Assembly (NCBI GenBank): GCA_946186575.1
Contig: CAMHNO010000007.1
Coordinates: 1-64,000 of the forward strand
DNA from: an uncultured Prevotellaceae bacterium
GTDB lineage: Bacteria; Bacteroidota; Bacteroidia; Bacteroidales; Muribaculaceae
DNA length: 64,000 nt
Direction of reading: 5' to 3'
Part shown: piece by piece, positions 8,788 to 17,093 of the stretch
Numbering within the stretch: the first letter of the stretch is position 1
Layout of the letters: every line of letters starts with the position of its first letter
Notes under the pieces: model-generated
Seen by the model: only the letters and a program-made list of their open reading frames with translations
Database searches by the model: none
Told to the model about the DNA's origin: nothing
Made by a program: the position numbers and the translations under genes

Positions 8788-9750
8788 ATGAAATCTTTTC
8801 TCAATAAAAATGTCATAATAGCTATTGTGGTGCTCCTGGGATTAGGATTGCTATATTGGGGTATTGAGTTCTTGAAGGGGGTAAACCTCTTTGAACCTGC
8901 CAATTATTATATCGTTAAATTTGAAGACATCAATGGCCTGAATGTTTCGACACCTGTCACTGTCAATGGGTATCAGGTGGGCTTGGTCAAGGATATCAAT
9001 TATGATTATAATACTAATGAAATAAGTGTGAAGTTGAGTCTCGACAATGAGCTCAAGATTCCAAAAGGCTCGACTGTATCGCTTAACTCCGAGCTGCTTG
9101 GCAGCCCATCATTGACGCTGAATCTTGCTAAAAGCAAATCGTATTATAAAGTTGGAGATGTGATTCCCAGTGCAATGACAGCAGGTCTGATGGACAAAGT
9201 GACTGAACAGATTATGCCTGAGGTAAATCAAATCATGCCTAAGATAAATGACATTCTTGGTAATGTTAATGCGCTTGTGTCGAATCCTGCGTTGGGAAAT
9301 TCGGTGTCGCAGTTTGATGACATTGTGGGCAAGATAAACACCAGTGCTCAGGATTTGAACGTGCTCATGAACAACTTGTCGCGATTGTCGCAGCATCTTA
9401 ATGGCAGTGTGCCTGGTGTGATCAATGATCTGAGCGGGATTGGGCGCAAGGTTGATGGCACAGTAACAAATTTCCAAGCTTTGAGTTCCACTTTGAATAC
9501 TAAGGCAAATGACTTGCCCACTCAAGAATTGCACAAGACCATTAATGACCTTAATGCTACATTAGCCAATCTTAAGCAGCTAACAGCAGAGCTCAACTCA
9601 AAGCTCAATGATCGCAACTCAACTCTTGGTCTTATGCTTAATGATAGACAGTTATATGATAATGCCAATGGAGCAGTGATGAGCCTTGATTCGTTGCTTA
9701 ACGATATAAAAGCCAATCCTAAGCGCTACATTACCATAAAAGTATTCTAA
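8788..9750 (+). CDS. MCE/MlaD-family lipid-transport protein
   Basis: Periplasmic component of an Mla-type phospholipid transport system. The 320-residue protein has an N-terminal membrane anchor (VIIAIVVLLGLGLLYWGIEFL, about 9-29). An MCE domain with the pattern YYIVKFEDINGLNVSTPVTVNG (in parts, about 41-63) follows. A long helical region of repeated Asn/Leu/Ser-rich segments may form a coiled coil or trimeric tube. The ABC parts mlaE and mlaF are not adjacent. A strong terminator follows directly. Confidence 0.9.
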   Translation: MKSFLNKNVIIAIVVLLGLGLLYWGIEFLKGVNLFEPANYYIVKFEDINGLNVSTPVTVNGYQVGLVKDINYDYNTNEISVKLSLDNELKIPKGSTVSLNSELLGSPSLTLNLAKSKSYYKVGDVIPSAMTAGLMDKVTEQIMPEVNQIMPKINDILGNVNALVSNPALGNSVSQFDDIVGKINTSAQDLNVLMNNLSRLSQHLNGSVPGVINDLSGIGRKVDGTVTNFQALSSTLNTKANDLPTQELHKTINDLNATLANLKQLTAELNSKLNDRNSTLGLMLNDRQLYDNANGAVMSLDSLLNDIKANPKRYITIKVF

Positions 9751-9765
9751 AATTGATAGTAAGCA

Positions 9766-9807
9766 CAAAAAATATTATTTGGAATCATTCCAAATAATAT
9801 TTTTTTT
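9766..9807 (+). terminator. Terminator of the MlaD-type gene
   Basis: Long AT-rich perfect stem: AAATATTATTTGGAA pairs with TTCCAAATAATATTT around a TCA loop, followed by a T-run (about 9800-9807). It starts about 15 bp after the stop codon. Confidence 0.85.
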
Positions 9808-10092
9808 CTCATTAATCAAGTAATTTAAGAAGTCGCTTTTTAAAGCACCTAAAAGCATGGAGAAAAGCTAAAATTAGAGGTGCATGTTGTGTGCGTTTTA
9901 TTTAAATGGTTGAAATATAGAATGCTGCATTATCCTTTGTCCATATCTTTTAGTGTGAGCATTTAAGGCGCTGATATTCAGAATAGTTAATAAACTTTTT
10001 AAAAAGCAAATTTTTTGTCGTTTTTTTTTTTGAAAATATCAAGCGAAATTTGTACTGCTAAAACAAGCCTTACAGGCGGTGAATGAAGTTAA
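9808..10092. other. AT-rich region upstream of dnaA
   Basis: 285 bases with no ORF. It includes a run of 12 T (around 10020-10031) and a -7-like box GAAATTTG (10045-10052) before the dnaA ATG. I find no cluster of DnaA boxes (TTATNCACA), so nothing visible supports an origin here. Confidence 0.4.
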
Positions 10093-11490
10093 ATGAATGA
10101 AGAGAAAAACATATTAATGTGGAAAAAGTGCCTTGAAATCCTTCAAGACAATTTGGACACTGAGCAATTCAATGCTTGGTTTGCTCCCATTGTAGCAGTT
10201 AGCTATGATGACGACAAACTCACATTGAAATTGCCGTCTCAATACTTTGTTCAGCAGATAGAGCAGAACTTCTTCCAGTTGTTTAGTGCAGTATTGAGGC
10301 GCGTCTATGGACAATCTGTAAAACTTTTCTACACCTATAATATAATTGAAGATACACCGAGCTCATCGGTTACTATAGAGCACGAGAACACCAGCACAAA
10401 GCTCACAAGCCCTCTCTTTAAGCAACAGCAGCAAGTGGCTAACCCATTTGCTCCTGTTGAGATGGACGATATCGATCCACAGCTTAACCCACGTTATACC
10501 TTCGAGAACTATTGCGGTAGCATGAGCAACAAGCTGGCAGTGAGCGTGGGTAAGGCAATTGCCGAGGACCCAAACTGCAAGACTTTCAACCCAATGTTTG
10601 TATTTGGTCCCACAGGTGTCGGTAAAACTCATCTTATACAGGCAATCGGCATTAAGATTAAGGAGTTGCGCCCGCGCACACGCGTTCTTTACACCACATC
10701 TCGCATCTTTGAGCTGCAGTACACAACAGCGGTTAAGAAGAATAAAGTGAATGACTTTATCAGCTTCTATCAGAGCATAGATGTACTCATCTTGGATGAT
10801 ATTCAAGAACTTGCTGGTAAGCAGGCCACACAAAATGCCTTCTTCCACATTTTCAACCATCTTCATCAAAACCAGAAGCAACTGATAATGTCGAGCGACT
10901 GCCGTCCATCTGACATGGATGGTATGGTGCCACGTCTAATTTCTCGCTTCAAATGGGGCATGACAGTAGAGCTTTACAAGCCCGACTATGAATTGCGACG
11001 CGGAGTACTCAAGATGAAAGCCTCGCAAGATGGTCTGTCACTTGATGACGAAGTGATTGATTTCATTGCACAGAATGTCACCGAGAGCGTTCGTGACCTT
11101 GAGGGCATTGTGGTAGCATTGCTTGCTCACGCCACCATGCTCAATCAGGACATTAACCTCGAACTTGCCAGGAGTGTTGTGGGCAATACTGTCAATGTTA
11201 ACAAGAAGCAAATGTCGTTCGAGCTCATTACCGAGACTGTATCACGCTTTTATAATATTGATGAGGAACTGATTTATGGCAAGTCGCGAAAACGGGAAAT
11301 TAGTGATGCCCGGCAGCTTGTTATGTTCTTGACAAAGAAAAACACACAGATGTCGTCGACTAATATTGGCCAGAAGCTCAATCGAGACCATGCAACGGTG
11401 CTACATGCCTGCAAGCAAATTGAGCAACGTCTGTCAATAGAAAAGAAGTTCCGACATGAGGTGGAAATGATAGAAAACGAACTGAGATAA
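10093..11490 (+). CDS. dnaA: Chromosomal replication initiator DnaA
   Basis: AAA+ ATPase that binds DnaA boxes and melts oriC. The 465-residue protein has domain I (MWKKCLEILQDNLDTEQFNAWF) and a variable linker (about 85-130). The AAA+ core has Walker [10 protein letters not shown] (172-180) and Walker B LILDDIQEL. The C-terminal DNA-binding domain carries the signature NRDHATVLHACKQIE (about 433-447). The Walker B neighbourhood reads DDIQEL where many homologues have DDIQFL. It is a single-gene unit with its own terminator overlapping the stop codon, facing htpG. Confidence 0.96.
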   Translation: MNEEKNILMWKKCLEILQDNLDTEQFNAWFAPIVAVSYDDDKLTLKLPSQYFVQQIEQNFFQLFSAVLRRVYGQSVKLFYTYNIIEDTPSSSVTIEHENTSTKLTSPLFKQQQQVANPFAPVEMDDIDPQLNPRYTFENYCGSMSNKLAVSVGKAIAEDPNCKTFNPMFVFGPTGVGKTHLIQAIGIKIKELRPRTRVLYTTSRIFELQYTTAVKKNKVNDFISFYQSIDVLILDDIQELAGKQATQNAFFHIFNHLHQNQKQLIMSSDCRPSDMDGMVPRLISRFKWGMTVELYKPDYELRRGVLKMKASQDGLSLDDEVIDFIAQNVTESVRDLEGIVVALLAHATMLNQDINLELARSVVGNTVNVNKKQMSFELITETVSRFYNIDEELIYGKSRKREISDARQLVMFLTKKNTQMSSTNIGQKLNRDHATVLHACKQIEQRLSIEKKFRHEVEMIENELR

Positions 11491-11516
11491 CTTGCATGGT
11501 TGTCTCAGTTTTTTTA
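11480..11516 (+). terminator. Terminator of dnaA, overlapping its stop codon
   Basis: AACTGAGATAAC (11480-11491) pairs with GTTGTCTCAGTT (11499-11510, one G-T pair) and is followed by six more T. The left arm includes the last codons and the TAA stop of dnaA. Confidence 0.85.
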
Positions 11517-11575
11517 GTCGTGGGGAATAAGGACTTATTGCCATGAAAGCCCTAATCCTGTTGAAGATGAAAATA

Positions 11576-11617
11576 AGAGTCACAAGATGAGGGCGATGGA
11601 CCCTCATTTGTGACTCT
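11576..11617 (-). terminator. Terminator of htpG
   Basis: AGAGTCACAAGATGAGGG (11576-11593) pairs, with one bulge, with CCCTCATTTGTGACTCT (11601-11617). On the minus strand the stem is followed by TATTTTCAT. It lies between the convergent dnaA and htpG and could act on both. Confidence 0.75.
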
Positions 11618-11650
11618 ATGTGTTTTAGGGGTTGAACTGTGTGTTATGCC

Positions 11651-13699
11651 TTAGGACAATAAATCGACTGAGCGTTTCAAGAACTTATTTAAGTCTTCAC
11701 CCTTGAGGAGACCATTGCCCAGGAGTGCTATGTCGATGAGCTGCTTAACTGTATCTTGCTCCTTGGCATAGGTTGTGATAATCTCTTCCTTCTTGTCGCG
11801 CAGTGCCTGTGCTTTGTCCTCATTCTTCTTAAGATCGTCCTTCTTGTCATCGGGCACTCCTTTGTTGTCCTTGTCAAGGTCGCGGATAGCCTTTATCACG
11901 GCATTAGTGGCGGTGAGCTCATCTTCGATGGGTTTTAGCTGGTCGCTGAGAGCTGATTTGGCTTGATCTACCACTCGCTTGATGAGAGGATGACTAGTGT
12001 TGAGGGTGAAGTTATAAGCATCAGGGAACTCGCCGTAGAAGCTCATGCCAGGCTGGAACACAGCCATGTCCTTCATGCGACGCATGTATTCGCTTTGTGT
12101 GATGACAACTGGCTGTGCTGCTGGCGACATTGCGGCATAGGTCACCATAAACTCACTCTTCTCGATATTGGGAATCTGTGACTTGAATAGGGTAGTGGCA
12201 ATCTCGCGCTCCTGAGTGCTGAACTCAGCATCCTTTGAATCTTCCTTGCGAACCAGATTGTCGACCACGTCGCTGTCGACACGTACAAAGCGTGACTTCT
12301 CATTCATCTGTTCAAGCAGTCCTACGAATGGTATGTCGAGCTGTCCGTCCATGAGCAGAACATCATAGCCCTTGTCCTGAGCGGCTTTTATGTAGGAATA
12401 CTGTGCTGTCTTGTCGGTGGCGTAGAGATATATGAGGTTGTCGTCTTTGTCGGTTTGGTTGCCCTTGATAAGCTCTTTATATTCATCGAGCTTGAAGAAC
12501 TTGCCGTCGGTGTTCTGGAGCAGAGCAAACTTGGATGCAGCCTCCTTGAACTTCTCGTCGCTGAGCATTCCATACTCAATGAAAATCTTGATGTCGTTCC
12601 ATTTCTGTTCAAATGCTTTAGCATCGGTTTTGGAAATCTCTTCGAGGCGGCTTGCAACCTTCTTAGTGATATAGGATGAAATCTTCTTAACATTGCGGTC
12701 GGCTTGCAGATAAGAGCGCGACACGTTAAGAGGAATGTCGGGACTGTCGATAACTCCCTGCAGCAACATCATGAACTCAGGCACTACTCCCTCGACACTA
12801 TCGGTCACGAACACCTGGTTGCAATAGAGCTGAATGCGGTCTTTGCGAATGTCGAGATTGTTCTTGATTTTTGGGAAATAGAGAATACCGGTGAGGGTAA
12901 AAGGATAGTCCACGTTGAGGTGAATCCAGAACAATGGGTCGTCCTGGGCTGGCTGGATAGCGTGATAGAACTTGATGTAGTCCTCATCCTTGAGGTCGGT
13001 GGGCTTGCGTGTCCACAGCGGCTCCACGTCGTTGATGACTTTGTCCTTATCGGTGTCGACATATTTGCCATCCTTCCATTCTTGCTCCTTGCCAAAGATT
13101 ACTGGCACTGGCAAGAACTTGCAATACTTGTGGAGCAAGGTGCTGATGCGTGACTGCTCCAGAAACTCTTTTTCGTCGTCGTCGATATAGAGCACAATGT
13201 CGGTGCCACGCTCGGCTTTGTCGCACTCGCTCATCTCATACTCGGGAGACCCGTCGCAAGTCCACAGCACAGCCTTGGCGTCGTCTTGATAGCTCTTGGT
13301 GTGAATTTCAACTTTCTTTGCCACCATGAAAGCAGAGTAGAAACCTAATCCAAAGTGTCCAATAATGGCACTTGCGCTGTCCTTATACTTGTTAAGGAAC
13401 TCCTCGGCGCCCGAGAATGCAATCTGGTTGATATACTTGTCGACTTCCTCTTCGGTCATGCCAATGCCCTGGTCGCTCACGGTGAGAGTGCCAGCCTCCT
13501 TGTCGAGCTTGACGCTTACTTTAAGACCCTCGGTGGGGCCGTTGTAGTCGCCAGCCACTGCCAGTGTCTTGAGTTTTTGAGTTGCATCGACTGCGTTAGA
13601 AACCAGCTCGCGCAAGAAAATCTCGTGGTCGCTGTACAAGAATTTTTTGATAACGGGGAAAATGTTGTTAGTTGTTACCCCAATTGAACCTTTTGCCAT
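11651..13699 (-). CDS. htpG: Molecular chaperone HtpG (bacterial Hsp90)
   Basis: ATP-dependent dimeric chaperone of the cytosol. The 682-residue protein has the GHKL ATPase domain with FLRELVSNAVDATQKL (about 28-43), DQGIGM and the lid GHFGLGFYSAFMVA. The middle domain (LTGILYFPK, VFVTDSVEGVVPEF, LNVSRSYLQ) and the C-terminal dimerisation region follow. No obvious Bacteroidales promoter is seen directly upstream. The gene stands alone and faces dnaA. Confidence 0.95.
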   Translation of the reverse strand: MAKGSIGVTTNNIFPVIKKFLYSDHEIFLRELVSNAVDATQKLKTLAVAGDYNGPTEGLKVSVKLDKEAGTLTVSDQGIGMTEEEVDKYINQIAFSGAEEFLNKYKDSASAIIGHFGLGFYSAFMVAKKVEIHTKSYQDDAKAVLWTCDGSPEYEMSECDKAERGTDIVLYIDDDEKEFLEQSRISTLLHKYCKFLPVPVIFGKEQEWKDGKYVDTDKDKVINDVEPLWTRKPTDLKDEDYIKFYHAIQPAQDDPLFWIHLNVDYPFTLTGILYFPKIKNNLDIRKDRIQLYCNQVFVTDSVEGVVPEFMMLLQGVIDSPDIPLNVSRSYLQADRNVKKISSYITKKVASRLEEISKTDAKAFEQKWNDIKIFIEYGMLSDEKFKEAASKFALLQNTDGKFFKLDEYKELIKGNQTDKDDNLIYLYATDKTAQYSYIKAAQDKGYDVLLMDGQLDIPFVGLLEQMNEKSRFVRVDSDVVDNLVRKEDSKDAEFSTQEREIATTLFKSQIPNIEKSEFMVTYAAMSPAAQPVVITQSEYMRRMKDMAVFQPGMSFYGEFPDAYNFTLNTSHPLIKRVVDQAKSALSDQLKPIEDELTATNAVIKAIRDLDKDNKGVPDDKKDDLKKNEDKAQALRDKKEEIITTYAKEQDTVKQLIDIALLGNGLLKGEDLNKFLKRSVDLLS

Positions 13700-14056
13700 A
13701 GTGTATATGTTTTTTTAGTTTTTAATTCTCGAATAGTAAAGTATATTTACTTGATTTTCTGCCACGCTATTATGCAAAAAAAATGCCACAAGGCATATTA
13801 GTGACAAATTGTACTGTCGATGAAATGTTGTCACGGTTTTATAAAGGAGAGAGGTGAGAGGGAGAGGTGAGAGTGTTTTTGTTAAGACAATTTATGACAA
13901 AATATTCGTGTTAAGCTTTTCGGATATTAAAGACAATCGATTTTGGTGTTTTTTACACAAATTACTGTGAATTGTCCGTGAATTATCAAACAACTAAAAC
14001 AACCCAATAACAACCAAAACAACTGTTTTTTCCTGCGTGAACAGACTAAAAAAACA
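13700..14056. other. Region upstream of htpG
   Basis: About 360 bases without a credible ORF. It contains a purine-rich direct repeat (GAGAGGTGAGAG twice, about 13849-13874) and a run of AACAAC-like units (about 13989-14027). It should contain the htpG promoter, but no clean TAnnTTTG box is visible. Confidence 0.3.
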
Positions 14057-14089
14057 AAAAGCGGCCCCAACATTTTGGAAGCCGCTTTT
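14057..14089 (-). terminator. Terminator of the dockerin-tailed protein
   Basis: AAAAGCGGC (14057-14065) pairs with GCCGCTTTT (14081-14089). On the minus strand the stem runs into a T-rich tract (the A-run at 14048-14060). It lies about 100 bp after the stop codon of the 14190-16193 gene. Confidence 0.75.
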
Positions 14090-14189
14090 ATAATGCCAGT
14101 ATTTATAGTGAGAGTCTTGACGATGTGTGACTGATAAATAATTAATGTTAATTGTATGTCAGATTTCTCACTATAAATCCTTGATAATA

Positions 14190-16193
14190 TTAATCGCTGT
14201 TGCCCAGCATAATGTTGTAAACTGCAGTGACATCGGCACTGGTGACAGAACCGTCACCATCCACATCGCTGGTTTCATAATACTGGTAATCACTGTCGAG
14301 CAGATAGTTATAAAGAGCTGTGATGTCGGTGCTTGTTACAACTCCATCATCGTTCACATCGCCTTCAACAGGATTTTTCAGCCTTTGAGCTTTTTCATAG
14401 GCACGGCCTTTATAGACGAGTTCGCCATTTTCATAAACAGCTGCGAGGCTCGCCATGGGGTTAAAACCTGTGGAGTAAGCCCTATAAGGAATGAGCAAGT
14501 CGCCAAAATCACAGTCAACACCAATGCCTTCTATCGTTTTAAATGACTCATCATTTCCATGGTCAATAAAATATCCTTTCCTGACACTTTCTCCAACCTC
14601 AACATCGATTAATGAGCATGTTGTGTAATTTGTGTTGTAATCATAGGGTCCACCATCTTCACTCCCCAAAAATGGAATGTATGCCTCATCAGGCAAGAAC
14701 ATTGGTTTGCTGAAGTCGTACAATGTTTTTGGCATCATCCACCAATAAGTATAATAGAAATCCTCGTCTTGTTCGTATGTATCAATATATACTGAAACTA
14801 TCTTGTTCTCTTCTCTTACATATGCAACAAAATATGGTTCCTGAGCATTGCCCTGCTTGTCATAATCGGTGCGATAGATTTTGTGGTAAACCTTTCCGTC
14901 AATCGTTGTGGTGCCATTGAATTCAAGGGCGTAAAGCGAATGTTGATGCGAATACTCTGCGTTTTGGCGAAATCCCACGTACTCCCAAACTACCCCTTCG
15001 CGAACTAGGGGCACGTACTCTGACAAATAATCTACTGCTGCTTCATAATCTTCTCCTTTGAATAGTATTTCGCCATTATCCTCAAACCAGGCAAGAGATG
15101 TGTGAGAACCGTCTGGCATTGCCATTGGCCATGGGTCATAAAAAACATTGTCAAGACAGCCAACCCCCTCAGCTATTCTTTTTGTGTTACCAATATTGTA
15201 CAAGTTAACCAAATTGTCTCCTAATTGCATTTGTTCACTAGAGACTGGTGTCAAAAATATTTCTTCCAATGTATAAGGGGATGTTATATCGTTGAAATCA
15301 TAAATCTTATATTCATTTATATCTTCATTTGATATTATACAACCATAAACCTCAGAATCAACAGGAATGATATAAATCTGCTTGTCTTGCTCTCTGACAT
15401 AAGCAACGAGTCGGTTATTCTGTGTCGCATCATTGATATTGGCAGCATAGAGCATGCTATAAATATTCCCTCCGATTTCTTTCTGCCCATCAAATTGGTA
15501 TGAGGTTAAGGACTCAATATTTTCTATTGAATTATTATAATACTCAACCCATTTCACTCCCTCGCGAACGAGGGGAACATAGTCATCTTGTTTTGAGAAA
15601 TCTTCTTTTGTGAAAACAATTTCTCCATTCTCGCTGCAAGAAAGCATAATTGTATATTCGTTTTCATTGCCGATGCCTAATTTGGAAACCCACTTGTCGG
15701 AACTAATTCCAATGCCTTCTACTACATAATAACTATAATCATCACTGTCGATGCCTGAATCAATCAATAACCGTTTTCGGTTAAAGCCATTGACTGAGAT
15801 AAAATCTTCTTTTAACACATAACCAGCATCAACTTCTTCATTTTGGTGAAGCCCAATATCAAAAATCAGCACCATCTCGCCATTGCTGTTCACGTTCCAG
15901 ACCTTTCCGTCTTTCTCATAAGCAACAGCTGTCTTTGAACTTTTTTGATTACCATTTGGAACAATTTCAATCTTCTTGCATGTGAGATTGTTTACAATGG
16001 TGTCACCACAGACAGAGACTGCGTAATAGCCAGTTGTGTCATTACTATTAGGAAAATTCTCGTAATCCCAACTGATAGTCGCCACTTCCCATGACTTACC
16101 TTCTGATAGGACGGGCACGAAAGTGGTTTGTGATGCTGCGCTGGCGCTGGTTATCATCAGCAGTCCCAGCAAGGTAAAAATAATCTTTTTCAT
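14190..16193 (-). CDS. Secreted three-repeat protein with C-terminal dockerin-like domain
   Basis: I do not recognise the main body. The 667-residue protein starts with a signal peptide (MKKIIFTLLGLLMITSASAA). Three units of about 190-200 residues follow, each opening with a VPL-REG-W motif: VPVLSEGKSWEV near 27, VPLVREGVKWVEYY near 207, VPLVREGVVWEYV near 395. Each unit ends with a short GE-V/I-F/Y-KGEDY-like strand. The last 60 residues hold two EF-hand-like calcium loops (DVNDDGVVTSTDI and DVDGDGSVTSADV), each followed by an LYNYLL or VYNIML helix, as in dockerin type I. No cohesin is seen in the window. The same kind of tail ends the subtilase at 43857-45944. Probably secreted or surface-bound; function unknown. 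Confidence 0.8.
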   Translation of the reverse strand: MKKIIFTLLGLLMITSASAASQTTFVPVLSEGKSWEVATISWDYENFPNSNDTTGYYAVSVCGDTIVNNLTCKKIEIVPNGNQKSSKTAVAYEKDGKVWNVNSNGEMVLIFDIGLHQNEEVDAGYVLKEDFISVNGFNRKRLLIDSGIDSDDYSYYVVEGIGISSDKWVSKLGIGNENEYTIMLSCSENGEIVFTKEDFSKQDDYVPLVREGVKWVEYYNNSIENIESLTSYQFDGQKEIGGNIYSMLYAANINDATQNNRLVAYVREQDKQIYIIPVDSEVYGCIISNEDINEYKIYDFNDITSPYTLEEIFLTPVSSEQMQLGDNLVNLYNIGNTKRIAEGVGCLDNVFYDPWPMAMPDGSHTSLAWFEDNGEILFKGEDYEAAVDYLSEYVPLVREGVVWEYVGFRQNAEYSHQHSLYALEFNGTTTIDGKVYHKIYRTDYDKQGNAQEPYFVAYVREENKIVSVYIDTYEQDEDFYYTYWWMMPKTLYDFSKPMFLPDEAYIPFLGSEDGGPYDYNTNYTTCSLIDVEVGESVRKGYFIDHGNDESFKTIEGIGVDCDFGDLLIPYRAYSTGFNPMASLAAVYENGELVYKGRAYEKAQRLKNPVEGDVNDDGVVTSTDITALYNYLLDSDYQYYETSDVDGDGSVTSADVTAVYNIMLGNSD

Positions 16194-16236
16194 AACCGTT
16201 TATTTTTATGTTAAACTTAATTATATTGCGATATTG

Positions 16237-16244
16237 CAAAGTTA
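16237..16244 (-). promoter_or_regulatory. -7 box close to the dockerin-tailed protein gene
   Basis: TAACTTTG on the minus strand, 43 bp before the ATG at 16193. The bases at the -33 position are G-rich and do not match TTTG, so a second promoter at 16438-16468 may contribute. Confidence 0.45.
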
Positions 16245-16375
16245 TAAACATTTTTTTAAATTACCCCCCCTATTTGTTAAATTGCGTTAAAACAAGTGGC
16301 ATTGTCGGTATTTTGGGGCTCAAAATCCAGTTCATTTGACTCAATTTGAGCCAATTTTAGGAACGACAATTGTCA

Positions 16376-16546
16376 TTAATGAAACAAACATAAAGAATGA
16401 TTGCTCGGTAATTGTCGTAGAACTAATTTTCTGGTTGCAAAGTTACGGTGGCAAAAACTTTTTTGCAAGAAAAATGCCCTGCGGCTGCAACTTATCGCTG
16501 CCGAGAGCAGAATAGCCAAGAGCGAAATGTATAATAGTTTCTTCAT
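16376..16546 (-). pseudogene. Orphan lipoprotein signal peptide (truncated lipoprotein gene?)
   Basis: A 56-codon ORF begins MKKLLYISLLAILLSAAISC, a textbook lipoprotein signal with the lipobox A-I-S-C at residue 20. After the cysteine the reading (SRRAFFLQKSF and on) has no protein-like character and overlaps another promoter-like element. A consensus promoter stands 14-50 bp upstream of the ATG. The simplest reading is the surviving 5' end of a lipoprotein gene whose body was deleted. A very small lipoprotein is less likely. It lies upstream of the dockerin-tailed gene on the same strand. Confidence 0.5.
16438..16468 (-). promoter_or_regulatory. Promoter-like element inside the orphan lipoprotein ORF
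   Basis: On the minus strand TAACTTTG (16438-16445) follows TTGC (16465-16468) after 19 bases. It points toward the dockerin-tailed protein gene about 245 bp away. Confidence 0.45.
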
Positions 16547-16566
16547 AATGATGCTTTAAAACGTTG

Positions 16567-16598
16567 CAAATTTAGCACGTTTTCTGTTAACCACCAAA
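16567..16598 (-). promoter_or_regulatory. Consensus promoter upstream of the orphan lipoprotein ORF
   Basis: On the minus strand a perfect -33 TTTG (16595-16598), a 20-base spacer and a perfect -7 TAAATTTG (16567-16574). The predicted start near 16560 is about 14 nt before the ATG at 16546. Confidence 0.65.
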
Positions 16599-16746
16599 CA
16601 TTTTGCCCGTGCCCTTACTTTTTACAAACAACTGCAAATCAATCAGATATAAGCATCAATAATGTGCCCTTTGATTATTTTGCACAAATTCCCTTGAATT
16701 TTCAAGAATAATCATATTTCCCCCCATTAATCATACTCCCCCTTAA

Positions 16747-16877
16747 GAGGGTGTGCCAAAAATTCTGGTTTAGTGCGCTTCGCTCAGAAATCTAACAAAT
16801 CATCATAAATCAAACATTATTTAATTTGTTGGTTTCTAATCACGCATATCGTGACTCCTCTATTTTGACACGGCCTC
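16747..16877. mobile_element. 131-bp MITE-like imperfect palindrome
   Basis: The ends are imperfect inverted repeats, GAGGGTGTGCCAAAA (16747-16761) and TTTTGACACGGCCTC (16863-16877), which match at 12 of 15 positions. Inside, AGAAATCTAACAAAT in the left arm mirrors the complement of ATTTGTTGGTTTCT in the right arm. There is no ORF and no clear target-site duplication. This looks like a miniature inverted-repeat element or the remains of an insertion sequence. Confidence 0.45.
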
Positions 16878-17034
16878 AGCCTGCTTACGCAGGAATTTTG
16901 AAACATGGAGATAGGGGTGGATAGGAGGTGGCAATATGTCAATGAACGCGTGTGCGCGCAAAGGTAATGGATGGCGGGGTGATGAGATAACATTAAAAAA
17001 TCAGAGAGGGAAGAAGGGGGATTAGAAAAAAAAG
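16878..17034. other. Gene-free sequence downstream of clpC
   Basis: No credible ORF. A small hairpin CCTGC-TTAC-GCAGG (about 16880-16894) and an isolated -7-like box TACCTTTG on the minus strand (16959-16966, no -33 partner) are all I can point to. Confidence 0.3.
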
Positions 17035-17070
17035 AAGGAGGATGTGTCATGATTATGACGTATCCTCCTT
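17035..17070 (-). terminator. Terminator of clpC
   Basis: AAGGAGGAT-GTGTCAT (17035-17050) pairs, with a small internal mismatch, with ATGACGTATCCTCCTT (17055-17070). On the minus strand it is followed by a T-run (A-run 17026-17033). It lies 24 bp after the clpC stop codon. Confidence 0.85.
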
Positions 17071-17093
17071 GGTGCAATTGTGTTGAACTGTAT

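Noticed and set aside
9808..10092. oriC next to dnaA
   Set aside because: No cluster of DnaA boxes is visible; AT-richness alone is not enough.
13849..13874. Purine-rich direct repeat (GAGAGGTGAGAG twice)
   Set aside because: Too short and too low in complexity to claim a functional repeat or array.
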